NCBI GenBank assembly: GCA_004560305.1
Contig: SFVI01000026.1
Coordinates: 1-17,113 of the forward strand
Direction: 5' to 3'
DNA from: a bacterium
Lineage (GTDB): Bacteria; Bacillota; Clostridia; Oscillospirales; Oscillospiraceae
Length of the DNA stretch: 17,113 nt
In this document: positions 1 to 7,634 of the stretch, piece by piece
Layout: every line of letters starts with the position of its first letter
Numbering within the stretch: position 1 is the first letter of the stretch
The notes under the pieces: model-generated
What the model saw: only the letters and a program-made list of their open reading frames with translations
Told to the model about the DNA's origin: nothing
Database searches by the model: none
Made by a program: the position numbers and the translations under genes

Positions 1-1806
1 CGCGTTCTGGAGGGCAAGCCCGAGCTGGTAAAGATGGTCAAGGAGATCCTGGAGCCCGTGGGCAAGATGGACGGCGACAGCCTGCCCGTGTCCGCCTTTA
101 TGGATCATGTGGACGGCCAGTTTGAGCTGGGCGCCTCCGCTTATGAAAAGCGCGGCGTGGCCGTGTCCGTCCCCACCTGGGACAGCACCAAGTGCATCCA
201 GTGCAACCAGTGCGCCTATGTCTGCCCCCACGCCACCATCCGTCCCTTCGCTCTCACTGCCGAGGAGGCTAAGAACGCTCCCGAGGCCGCTAAGATCGTG
301 GATGTGAAGGCCGGCAAGGGCAAGGGTGTGTATCAGTACACCATGGCCGTGTCTCCTCTGGACTGCATGGGCTGCGGCGTGTGTATCGGCGTGTGCCCGG
401 TGAGCGCTCTGTCCATGGTTTCCCAGGAGGGCGAGCTTGCGCAGCAGGATGTGTTCAACTACTGCGTCAGCAAGGTCACCGAGAAGAAGGTGTTCAACTA
501 CTGCGTCAGCAAGGTCACCGAGAAGAAGGATATGCAGGACAATTCCGTCAAGGGCAGCCAGTTCAAGCAGCCCATGCTGGAGTTCTCCGGCTCCTGCGCC
601 GGCTGCGCCGAGACCAGCTATGCCCGTCTGGTGACCCAGCTCTTCGGTGAGCGTATGTATGTTTCCAACGCCACCGGCTGCTCCTCTATCTGGGGCGGTC
701 CCGCTGCCACCTCTCCCTACTGCACCAATAAGGAGGGCCACGGTCCCGCATGGTGCAACTCCCTGTTCGAGGACAACGCGGAGCACGGCCTGGGTATGTT
801 TGTCGGCCAGAACAAGATCCGTGAGGATCTGGTCGCTGCCACCCGCAAGCTCATCGCCATTGACTATGCCCGTCCCGAGCTGAAGGCCGCTGCCCAGGCT
901 TGGCTGGACACCAAGGACGACGGCAACGCCAATGCCGAGGCTGCCCGTGCCTATGTCAAGGCGTTGGAGGAGAACATCGCCACCACCAAGGAGTCTCTGG
1001 CGTTCTTCAAGAGCGAGAAGGCCAAGGAGATGTACGGCGAGAAGGTCAAGGACATGATCGCCATCGAGGAGGATAAGCTGGCCAAGGGCATCCCCTACTG
1101 CGGCTGCGAGGCCTGCACGCTGGCGGCTGAGATCCTCGGCAAGAAGGAGTACCTGGCCAAGAAGTCCATGTGGATCTTCGGCGGCGACGGTTGGGCCTAC
1201 GACATTGGCTACGGCGGACTGGACCATGTCATCGCCTCCAAGCAGGATGTGAACATCTTCGTCTTCGATACCGAGGTCTATTCCAACACCGGCGGCCAGG
1301 CCTCCAAGGCCTCCAACATCGGCCAGGTGGCACAGTTTGCCGCTGCCGGTAAGGAAGTGAAAAAGAAGAGCCTTGCCGAGATCGCCATGCAGTACGGCTA
1401 TGTGTATGTAGCACAGGTGGCTATGGGCGCCAATCCCGCTCAGACCATCAAGGCCATCACCGAGGCCGAGGCCTATCACGGCCCGTCCCTGATCATCGGC
1501 TACAGCCCCTGCGAGATGCATTCCATCAAGGGCGGCATGATGAACTGCCAGAAGGAAATGAAGAAGGCTGTGGATTGCGGTTACTGGAACCTGTTCCGCT
1601 ACAATCCCGAGGCCGAGAAGAAGTTCACGCTGGATTCCAAGGCGCCCGCCGGCGGCTATCAGGAGTTCCTGATGAACGAGGCCCGCTACTCCCGTCTGAC
1701 CCGCGAGTTCCCGGATCGCGCCGGTGAGCTCTTCCGTCGCAACGAGGAGGAGGCCAAGGCCCGCTACGAGCATCTGCTCAAGCTCATCGAGATGTACAAC
1801 AAGTAA
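1..1806 (+). CDS. nifJ: Pyruvate:ferredoxin (flavodoxin) oxidoreductase, C-terminal half (5' end outside window)
   Basis: Oxidatively decarboxylates pyruvate with CoA to acetyl-CoA and CO2 and passes electrons to ferredoxin or flavodoxin; cytoplasmic. The frame is open from base 1, so the real start lies upstream; 601 residues are visible of a protein normally near 1170-1200. Two 4Fe-4S motifs are seen, CIQCNQCAYVCP (from base 193) and CMGCGVCIGVCP (from base 364). The thiamine-pyrophosphate domain follows, with CAGCAETSYARL, ATGCSSIWGG, GGDGWAYDIGYGGLDHV and DTEVYSNTGGQASKA. The four cysteines expected to hold the proximal cluster (CAGC, ATGC, GYSPC) are all present. Oddity: the 13-residue unit VFNYCVSKVTEKK occurs twice in tandem between the ferredoxin-like and TPP domains; the family normally has one copy. 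Codon use is strongly biased, as in a highly expressed gene. Identity is secure. Confidence 0.97.
   Translation, partial: RVLEGKPELVKMVKEILEPVGKMDGDSLPVSAFMDHVDGQFELGASAYEKRGVAVSVPTWDSTKCIQCNQCAYVCPHATIRPFALTAEEAKNAPEAAKIVDVKAGKGKGVYQYTMAVSPLDCMGCGVCIGVCPVSALSMVSQEGELAQQDVFNYCVSKVTEKKVFNYCVSKVTEKKDMQDNSVKGSQFKQPMLEFSGSCAGCAETSYARLVTQLFGERMYVSNATGCSSIWGGPAATSPYCTNKEGHGPAWCNSLFEDNAEHGLGMFVGQNKIREDLVAATRKLIAIDYARPELKAAAQAWLDTKDDGNANAEAARAYVKALEENIATTKESLAFFKSEKAKEMYGEKVKDMIAIEEDKLAKGIPYCGCEACTLAAEILGKKEYLAKKSMWIFGGDGWAYDIGYGGLDHVIASKQDVNIFVFDTEVYSNTGGQASKASNIGQVAQFAAAGKEVKKKSLAEIAMQYGYVYVAQVAMGANPAQTIKAITEAEAYHGPSLIIGYSPCEMHSIKGGMMNCQKEMKKAVDCGYWNLFRYNPEAEKKFTLDSKAPAGGYQEFLMNEARYSRLTREFPDRAGELFRRNEEEAKARYEHLLKLIEMYNK
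451..528 (+). repeat. Perfect 39-bp in-frame tandem duplication inside the PFOR gene
   Basis: Bases 451-489 and 490-528 are identical copies encoding VFNYCVSKVTEKK. The reading frame continues with DMQDNSVKGSQF, which normally follows a single copy. The duplication lies in the linker between the second 4Fe-4S motif and the CAGC cysteine pair. No base differs between the copies, so the event is recent or is an assembly artefact. Confidence 0.95.
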
Positions 1807-1825
1807 GCCTTACGGCTGAAATATT

Positions 1826-1858
1826 GAAGAGGGACACGCTTCCGGCGTGTCCCTCTTC
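1826..1858. terminator. Bidirectional hairpin between convergent nifJ and the ATP-grasp gene
   Basis: A perfect 14-bp inverted repeat (1826-1839 with 1845-1858) encloses a 5-base loop, 20 bases after the PFOR stop and 12 bases before the stop of the convergent gene. The flanks are A/T-rich rather than a clean T-run on either side, so it probably works for both directions with moderate strength. Confidence 0.75.
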
Positions 1859-1870
1859 ATATTATAAGGA

Positions 1871-2799
1871 TCACTTGATCCCCAGCAGTTCCTTGTAATA
1901 GGGCCACAGGCCGCGCTTTTCCGGATAAAACGGTGCAAGCTGGCACAGGTCCGTGCCGGGACACTCGTTGCCCTCGATGATGGCGGGGCCGTCGGGGGTG
2001 ATGGCCATATCCCATCCCACATGGCCCACCTGCGGGATTTCCCGGGCGGCCTCCTTGGCCAGGGCGATAGCCTGGGGCACCATGGGAAGCTGATAGCCCT
2101 GCAGTACAATGCCGGTGTCCGGGTGCTTTTCATAGACATTAAAATAATCGTCCGTGGCAGGAGAGCAGATCTTACCCGTCTGCGTGTCCACCCGGCACAG
2201 GATGCCTCCCTGGCCGGAGTTGTCGCACACACCGCCTCCCCGGCCCATTTTCACGGTGATGTAGGCCACATGTACCTGCCCGTCCACCAGATCCGTCAGG
2301 ATGCGCATGGTGTTTACCGACGAGGGGTGGAGCCGGGTCATGTCTTCGTGCTGGGGCAGCACATGCTCCAGCACCGACAGATTGTTTTCCCTGATATAGT
2401 CCAGCATGACGGCAGGACCCTCAAAGTCCTTCACATACAGCTTGTGCACGCCCCGGCCGCAGTCGCCGTGGTTGATCTTGGCAAAGATAGCCTCCTGGCC
2501 CTCCAGAAACGCCGTCAGTTCCTCCACCGTGGCGGTCTCTGCGTTGAGGGTCTTGCGGCCCAGATATTTGGCAAAGCGTTGGTTAAAGCGCAGCTTGTCG
2601 TCAAATTCATCTCCGTAGGCAGGATCGTTCATCAGATCCATGACCTTCTTGTTGCGCACCCGGGTCAGCAGACCAAAATATCAAAAAAGGTAAACACTTT
2701 GCTCTGCCCGCTTTTTTCCTTCACCTTTTCCAGCACCCGGTTCAGCTTGTCAAAGCGCACGCCGCTGATGACCCGGGTGAGATAGCGCAGTTTTCCCAT
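1871..2799 (-). pseudogene. Sugar-transfer-associated ATP-grasp protein (ATPgrasp_ST-like), interrupted by a frameshift
   Basis: ATP-grasp proteins of this type (Pfam ATPgrasp_ST) are predicted ligases linked to cell-surface polysaccharide or peptide synthesis; the substrate is unknown. Translation begins at ATG 2799 behind a GGAGGTGG ribosome site and gives 44 residues (MGKLRYLTRVISGVRF...) before TGA at 2667-2665. The rest, 262 residues from codon 2659 to the stop at 1871, lies in another frame. Family motifs in the second part are AKINHGDCGRGVHKL, LHPSSVNTMRILTDL, VCDNSGQGGILCRVD and VGWDMAITPDGPAIIEGNE. Adding one base in the T-run at 2675-2678 would join the two parts into about 309 residues (...FTFFDIFGLLTRVRNKK...), a normal family length. 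The site does not look like a programmed -1 slip. It is last in the operon, after the GatD-like gene. The frameshift may be a real loss or a one-base consensus error. Confidence 0.82.
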
Positions 2800-2811
2800 A
2801 ATCCACCTCCG

Positions 2812-3543
2812 TCAGTGGGAATTCTTGTTGGCATCGGGACGGCTCAATTCCTCCAGACGCATACGGTAGGCCTCCTCCTCATAGGGCAGGGGCGCAAACT
2901 CCGCCTCCGGAGCAATTTGCCGCAGCACAGACCGGGCAAATTGCGGGTTCAGCGGCAGCAGCGGGCCCAGGAGATAGGTGGCGATGAAATTCCCGCGGCG
3001 AAAGCCCTCCGCCTTTGTCTCCGGGTTCAGGCCCGTGCCGGTTTCCATAGTGAGAAAGGGGCTGCCTGTCTCGCCGAAGCTGTGGGAGAGCTGATTTTTA
3101 AATCCAACGAGCTTGTCCTCACCGCTTACGCCCAGACACAGCGCATTATAACGGAGATCTGAAAACCGCTTTGCCGTGGTGGAATAAAAGCCCAGACCAT
3201 CTATTTCCCGTCCGTCCTCGCAGAGAATGGCCTTACCGAACAGCTCAAAGGCGTTGCCTGTGGCCAGGGTGACGGCATCTCCCTCCATGCGCTGGCGCAG
3301 GGCATCGGCGTAGGGGCGCAGATGGGCAAGCTCCTGTTCCTGCTGGCTCTCGGTGCAGGGCCCGATGTAGAGGAAGTCTACGGGCCTGTCCGCGAAGGCC
3401 GGCCGGTCGAACAGGTGGGTCTGTACCAATTCCACCTCTGCTCCCGCCCGGCGGAGCTTCTCCTGCACATAGAGGAGATTGCCCCGGTCACCGTACAGGT
3501 TGCTGTACTCGCCGTACAGGGCTTCTATCACGATTTTTTTCAT
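2812..3543 (-). CDS. gatD: GatD-like (CobB/CobQ-type) glutamine amidotransferase subunit lacking catalytic Cys and His
   Basis: GatD normally hydrolyses glutamine and feeds ammonia to MurT for amidation of D-Glu in lipid II. This 243-residue protein has the family's length and framework: LYGEYSNLYGDRGNLLYVQ at residues 10-27, EIDGLGFY at 113-120, VGFKNQ at 146-151 and TYLLGPLLPLNP at 189-200. The nucleophile motif, usually (I/T)CGGYQ.LG, reads ATGNAFELFG (residues 94-103) with no cysteine. The catalytic histidine of TYLHGPLLPKNP is leucine (L192). The GGGPD.EQ-like segment is also altered (IGPCTESQQEQ, 60-70). Glutaminase activity by the known mechanism is therefore unlikely. The start ATG 3543 overlaps the murT stop by 4 nt (ATGA) and has a GAGGAGG site. 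The family call is firm; the loss of activity is inference from motifs. It may be a structural partner or use another nitrogen donor. Confidence 0.85.
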   Translation of the reverse strand: MKKIVIEALYGEYSNLYGDRGNLLYVQEKLRRAGAEVELVQTHLFDRPAFADRPVDFLYIGPCTESQQEQELAHLRPYADALRQRMEGDAVTLATGNAFELFGKAILCEDGREIDGLGFYSTTAKRFSDLRYNALCLGVSGEDKLVGFKNQLSHSFGETGSPFLTMETGTGLNPETKAEGFRRGNFIATYLLGPLLPLNPQFARSVLRQIAPEAEFAPLPYEEEAYRMRLEELSRPDANKNSH

Positions 3544-4934
3544 GCCTGCACCTCCTCGCCGGCCCGCTCCAGCAGCGCTTTGCGTATCCCCATGGCAATA
3601 GGCTTGGCGTACAGCTCGAAGAAAATGGCCACTGTGCCCTCCTTGGGCGCTTGCGCCAGCAGCGTCTGTTCCAGTTCACCGTAATCGGTGAAAAGCCGCA
3701 GCTTCTCCTCCGGCACACCCCCCAGGATCAGCCGCAGGGCCAGATCGTAGCACCGCCTGCCGCCGATATACACCGATTCCACGGACGCATCCTTCAGCGC
3801 GTCAAAATCTGTGTCGTACAGCCAGGAGATATCCTCATGGCCGTGCAGCTTATCCAGAGAATCCGTGATGGTCAGCACCACGGTCTTTTCCCCTGCCATA
3901 TGGGAAAGCTGCGCAATACTCTGGGTGCTGGAGATGGGATTCTGGTTTTTGCTCAGCATGGTTATGATCTCCAGCTTGCCTGCCTGTCTGCGTTCAAAGC
4001 GACCCGTCTGGACTGGCGGTGCTTCCACGGCCTGCGCAATGTCCTCCCCGGCCAGACCCAGCATCCGGCAGCAGCCCACGGCGGCGGTGACATTAAACAC
4101 GCTGAACAGATTCCCTTGTTTGGAATGCAGATGGAGATCTGCCTGTCCCGGCTCCCGGAAGGTGAAGCAGCCCTTGTCAAAGTCCACTTCTGCCGCCTCA
4201 AAGGTGGCCTCCGGCAGGGAAAAGCCGCAGTGGAGACAGTGGGCTTTGCCGATGTGGTGGTAGTGGTAATAGTCAAACTGCAGCAGATGTCCGCAGTGGG
4301 GGCAGGCTGACCGATCACAGGCGGTGTTGGGGCAGCCGTCGGTGGAGCGTGTCGTCCGTGCCACCCGGTAAAAGGTGCGGGGATTGACTCCCTCACCCAA
4401 AAGACCGGAGATCATGTCGTCGCCGTTTAAAAGCAGCCGGGTCTTGGCAGGCAGGGCCTGGGCGATCTTGCCGAAGATGAATTCGCTGTGTCCGTTGCGC
4501 TTGATAGAGTCCCGGTACAGGTTGGTCACCACCAGCACATCCGGTTGGATGAAGGGGTAGATCCGGGGGCTGGAGCGCTCGTCCACCTCCAAAACAGCGA
4601 TGTCATAGCCCTTGCGCAGCTTACCGCCCAAATCGCAGCCGAGCAGCAGCGTGGTGGCGATGCCGGACCACATATTGGAGCCCGCCCGGTTGCTGAGGAC
4701 CCTTTTTCCGTTCATCTCCAGAATGTCCGCAATGGTGTTGGTTACGGTGGTTTTACCGTTGGTGCCGGTGACGGCCACAATGGTCCCGGGCCTGCCAATA
4801 TACCGCAGAAAATCCGGACACAGCCTGCAGGCCAAGGAGCCGGGGAAATCCGTGCCGTCGTGATGTGTGATCTTCAGCGCCGGGACGGAAAGCTTGGCCA
4901 TCCACAGCGCAAATAAAAACCGCAGCCTACCCAT
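3540..4934 (-). CDS. murT: MurT-like Mur ligase (lipid II isoglutaminyl synthase ATP-dependent subunit family), divergent
   Basis: MurT activates the D-Glu carboxylate of lipid II with ATP before amidation. Visible features, numbered from an upstream in-frame ATG at 4943: P-loop VTGTNGKTTVTNTIADIL (from residue 59), LEVDE (119-122), VVTNLYRDS, LLNGDD, and a cysteine-rich ribbon with C204, C209, C214, C217, C236 and C239, as in the MurT zinc ribbon. A DUF1727-like C-terminus carries EDISWLYDTDFD, retaining the Asp that in MurT completes the GatD triad. Differences from ordinary MurT include SKNQNPISSTQSI in place of KNP.G.NQ and RDSIKRNGH in place of RDQLDRYGE. I prefer ATG 4934 (464 residues) because AGGAGG lies 10 nt upstream, while ATG 4943 abuts it. 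Its stop overlaps gatD by ATGA. It is probably a paralogous or specialised pair; the genome may hold an ordinary MurT/GatD elsewhere. Confidence 0.86.
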   Translation of the reverse strand: MGRLRFLFALWMAKLSVPALKITHHDGTDFPGSLACRLCPDFLRYIGRPGTIVAVTGTNGKTTVTNTIADILEMNGKRVLSNRAGSNMWSGIATTLLLGCDLGGKLRKGYDIAVLEVDERSSPRIYPFIQPDVLVVTNLYRDSIKRNGHSEFIFGKIAQALPAKTRLLLNGDDMISGLLGEGVNPRTFYRVARTTRSTDGCPNTACDRSACPHCGHLLQFDYYHYHHIGKAHCLHCGFSLPEATFEAAEVDFDKGCFTFREPGQADLHLHSKQGNLFSVFNVTAAVGCCRMLGLAGEDIAQAVEAPPVQTGRFERRQAGKLEIITMLSKNQNPISSTQSIAQLSHMAGEKTVVLTITDSLDKLHGHEDISWLYDTDFDALKDASVESVYIGGRRCYDLALRLILGGVPEEKLRLFTDYGELEQTLLAQAPKEGTVAIFFELYAKPIAMGIRKALLERAGEEVQA

Positions 4935-4939
4935 ATGAG

Positions 4940-5578
4940 TCATTCCTCCTCCGTTATCGCCACCGCCCGGCAGGAACAGCCGTCGGCGTTTTCAAATTTC
5001 AGCGGCAGCGTCACAAAGGTAAAGGGCCTGCCGATGAGTTGATCCAAATCCTTCAAATTTTCCGTATTCAGAAAATTTCGGCCCAGCAGGGTCATGTGGT
5101 TGCGAAACCTCACGCTGTCACAGGGGTCCAGCGAAATGGAATCCTCCCCCACGCCTTTGAGGGGGAGGGATGCCACAAAGGCCGCCGCCTCCGCTGTCAG
5201 ACAGGGGAAATCCTCAAAATATCGCGCCTGCCCCCAGAATTTATCCCATCCGGTGCAAAAGAGCAAAAAGTCAACCTGCCGGATGGCCTCCTCATGCTGC
5301 CGCAGCAGCTCCGGAGAAATCTCGCCCTGCCCCCGGCAGTCCAGCACGAAGCCACGCCCCACAAAGGCCTCCGCCGGAAAAGCGTCCAGGGGCTTGCCGC
5401 CTTCGATCATGTGCGCCGGAGCGTCCATGTGCGTCCCGGTGTGGGAGTACATATGCAGCAGCGTCTCCCGGTAGCCCGTCTTCTCAATGGTGCAGGCGGT
5501 GGTGAGAACCGGCTGTTCCGTGCCGGGGTAGACAGGCATAGTGTTTGTAATGGTGTGTGTCAATTCATGTACTGTCAT
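4940..5578 (-). CDS. Cyclase / kynurenine formamidase-family metal-dependent hydrolase
   Basis: A 212-residue protein of the cyclase (Pfam PF04199, KynB-like) family, metal-dependent hydrolases that act on amides or esters. The signature HTGTHMDAPAH is at residues 46-56, with H46, H50, D52 and H56 as expected metal ligands or catalytic residues. The C-terminus PLKFENADGCSCRAVAI matches the family's PL.(I/F)...DG...RAVAI ending. The start ATG 5578 overlaps the mnmG stop (ATGA), and its stop overlaps the alternative murT start at 4943, so it is translationally coupled on both sides. There is no tryptophan-degradation gene nearby, so kynurenine is not a supported substrate. Placement before murT/gatD-like genes suggests a role with them, but that is inference. 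Confidence 0.9.
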   Translation of the reverse strand: MTVHELTHTITNTMPVYPGTEQPVLTTACTIEKTGYRETLLHMYSHTGTHMDAPAHMIEGGKPLDAFPAEAFVGRGFVLDCRGQGEISPELLRQHEEAIRQVDFLLFCTGWDKFWGQARYFEDFPCLTAEAAAFVASLPLKGVGEDSISLDPCDSVRFRNHMTLLGRNFLNTENLKDLDQLIGRPFTFVTLPLKFENADGCSCRAVAITEEE

Positions 5579-7391
5579 TTTATCTTCTCCAGATAGATCA
5601 TCAGCGCGCCCATGTCCGCCGGGGATACGCCGGATATGCGGCTGGCCTGCCCCAGATTCACCGGACGCACAGCCGCCAGCTTCTCTCGCGCCTCCAACCG
5701 CAGACCCTGAATACCGCTGTAATCCAGGTCTGCCGGGAGGGCGTGCTGCTCCAGCTTTTCAAATTCCTCCACCTGGCTGAGCTGCCGCCGGATGTATCCC
5801 TCATACTTCACCGAGATCTCCACCTGCTCCCGCACCGCCTTGGGAAGCGCGGGCGCTCGATGAGCCGCGCGCCGTCGGTCACAGGGGCAGAGCCCCTATC
5901 CGTAAGCAGGCGGTTCAGTGCTTCGCACCCGGCAATGCCCGTGTGCTCCAGCCGCTTGACCTCCGCCTCCACGGCAGCGTATTTTTCCTCCACGGCCCGC
6001 ATCCGTTCCCCGCTTATCAAACCCAGCTTATACCCGATGGGCGTCAGGCGCTTGTCGGCGTTATCCTGCCGCAGCAGCAGCCGGTACTCCGACCGGCTGG
6101 TCATCATGCGGTAGGGCTCCTGGGTACCCTTTGTCACCAGGTCGTCGATGAGAGTGCCGATATAGCTCTCGCTGCGCTTGAGGATCATCGGCTCCTGGCC
6201 CTTGAGCTTCAGCGCTGCGTTCACACCGGCCACAAAGCCCTGCACCGCCGCCTCCTCGTAGCCGGAGGAACCGTTGAACTGCCCCGCGCCGTACAGTCCC
6301 TCAATGGATTTTACCTCCAGGGTGGGCCGCAGCGCAAGGGGATCAACGCAGTCATATTCGATGGCGTAGGCCGGGCGCATCATCACGGCGTTTTCCAGAC
6401 CCGGCACGGAGCGCAGCATCCGAAGCTGCACCTCCTCCGGCATGGAGGAGGAGAAGCCCTGAATATACATCTCCTCTGTGTCCAGGCCCATGGGCTCAAT
6501 GAAGAGCTGGTGCCGGGGCTTATCCCGAAACCGCACGATCTTCGTTTCGATGGACGGGCAGTATCTGGGGCCGACACCCTCAATAACCCCGGAGTAAATG
6601 GGACTTCTGTTCAGGTTCTCCAGAATGATCCGGTGGGTTTCCTCCGTGGTGTAGGTAAGCCAGCACACAGCCCGGTTTTCCCGCACCTCCTCCGTGGAAA
6701 AGCTGAAGGGCAGCGGGTCTTCGTCCCCGGCCTGCACCTCCATTTTGGAGAAATCAATGCTCCTGGCATTCACTCTCGGGGGCGTTCCGGTCTTAAACCG
6801 CCGCAGGGGCAGCCCCTCCCGCAGCAGCGCCTCCGTCAGTTCTCCCGCGGCGTGCATCCCGTCGGGGCCGGAGTCCTCCACGCACTCGCCCACAATAGTG
6901 CGTCCCCGCAAATAGGTTCCTGTGCAGAGGATGACGGCCCGCACCGCAAACACGGCTCCGGTGCGCAGCACCACCTGCTTCACCCTTCCGTTTTCCGTCC
7001 GCAGGTCGACAATTTCTCCCTGCCGCACGGTGAGGCGCTCCTGCCGCTCCAGCGTATGCTTCATCACCTGCTGATACTTCCGCCGATCCGCCTGCGCCCG
7101 GAGAGAATGCACCGCCGGCCCCTTGCCCCGGTTGAGCATCCGGTACTGGATGCAGGCCGCGTCTGCCGCCTTGCCCATCTCGCCGCCCAGAGCGTCCAGC
7201 TCCCGGACCAGATGACCCTTGCCCGTGCCGCCGATGGCCGGGTTGCAGGGCATATTGCCCACGGCGTCCAGATTAATGGTGAAGATGACCGTCTCCAGCC
7301 CCATCCGTGCCGCCGCCAGCGCCGCCTCGATGCCGGCGTGTCCGGCGCCGATGACAGCTATATCAAATTTTCCCGCCAAAAACTCCTGCAT
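5575..7391 (-). pseudogene. mnmG: MnmG (GidA) tRNA uridine-5-carboxymethylaminomethyl modification enzyme, frameshifted near the C-terminus
   Basis: MnmG is the FAD protein that works with MnmE to modify U34 of certain tRNAs. The N-terminal part (512 in-family residues from ATG 7391, GAGG site 8 nt upstream) has the FAD motif VIGAGHAGIEAALAAARMG, GNMPCNPAIGGTGKGHLVREL, TGTPPRVN and GLYGAGQFNGSSGYEEAA. After ...GSAPVTDGARLIE (codon ending 5856) the frame runs into unrelated residues and stops at 5808. The conserved C-terminal MnmE-binding region resumes in another frame as ALPKAVREQVEISVKYEGYI...QASRISGVSPADMGALM, ending at 5575. The two parts total about 604 residues; the family has about 620-630, and the missing piece is the usual LLRRP...Y..LAPFD stretch (about 18 residues). 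So the lesion is a deletion of roughly 50 bases, not a multiple of three, around 5851-5858. As read, the protein lacks its C-terminal domain. mnmE and rsmG, the common neighbours, are absent. Confidence 0.88.
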
Positions 7392-7417
7392 GGCCAAAAC
7401 CTCGATATCTTTGTAAA

Positions 7418-7438
7418 AACAAACAGATAATATTTGTT
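7418..7438. promoter_or_regulatory. Inverted repeat upstream of mnmG, possible operator
   Basis: Arms 7418-7425 and 7431-7438 (AACAAACA / TATTTGTT) match at 7 of 8 positions around a 5-base centre, 27-47 bases upstream of the mnmG ATG. The site covers a TATTAT that could be a minus-strand -10 element, but no good -35 hexamer sits at the right distance. An operator role is only a possibility. Confidence 0.3.
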
Positions 7439-7466
7439 AAATTTGTGTAAAACCTCCAAAAAGCTC

Positions 7467-7495
7467 TTGCATTCTGCTTGCGACGGTGCTATACT
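7467..7495 (+). promoter_or_regulatory. Sigma-A-type promoter of the 25-codon gene
   Basis: TTGCAT (7467-7472) and TATACT (7490-7495) are separated by exactly 17 bases. Transcription would start near 7502, about 18 bases before a GGAGGG ribosome site and 34 before the ATG of the small ORF. It points away from mnmG, so the two are divergently transcribed. Confidence 0.7.
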
Positions 7496-7535
7496 GCCTA
7501 TGGAATGAAAGAGAAGAAAGGAGGGCGATAGTACT

Positions 7536-7613
7536 ATGCTGAACAACTGGATCTTGGGCGATCTGGACGATATGATCTTCGCCGACTGCGATTGGCAGCC
7601 CAGCGAGCGGTAA
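7536..7613 (+). CDS. Unrecognised 25-residue small protein with its own promoter and terminator
   Basis: ATG 7536 to TAA 7611-7613 encodes 25 residues (begins MLNNWILGDLDDMIF, ends DWQPSER), acidic, with two Trp and one Cys, and no clear membrane segment or signal peptide. Support for a real gene is its surroundings: a 17-bp-spaced promoter (7467-7495), GGAGGG 10 nt before the ATG, and an intrinsic terminator (7635-7661) starting 21 nt after the stop. The next gene is on the opposite strand, so it is not an attenuator leader for a downstream plus-strand gene. I do not recognise the sequence. It could be a small regulatory protein, or the transcript could act mainly as an sRNA. Confidence 0.55.
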   Translation: MLNNWILGDLDDMIFADCDWQPSER

Positions 7614-7634
7614 GTCCGGTCCCGAAACAGACCC

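Noticed and set aside
2665..2700. Programmed -1 frameshift joining the two ATP-grasp frames
   Set aside because: No X XXY YYZ slippery heptamer in register at the only usable position, and slipping on the T6 run leads straight to TGA.
5943..7430. 495-codon + strand frame opposite mnmG, and similar long frames opposite the glp genes (9329-10324, 10594-11760)
   Set aside because: Antisense shadows of clearly identified genes; no ribosome site or recognisable motifs.
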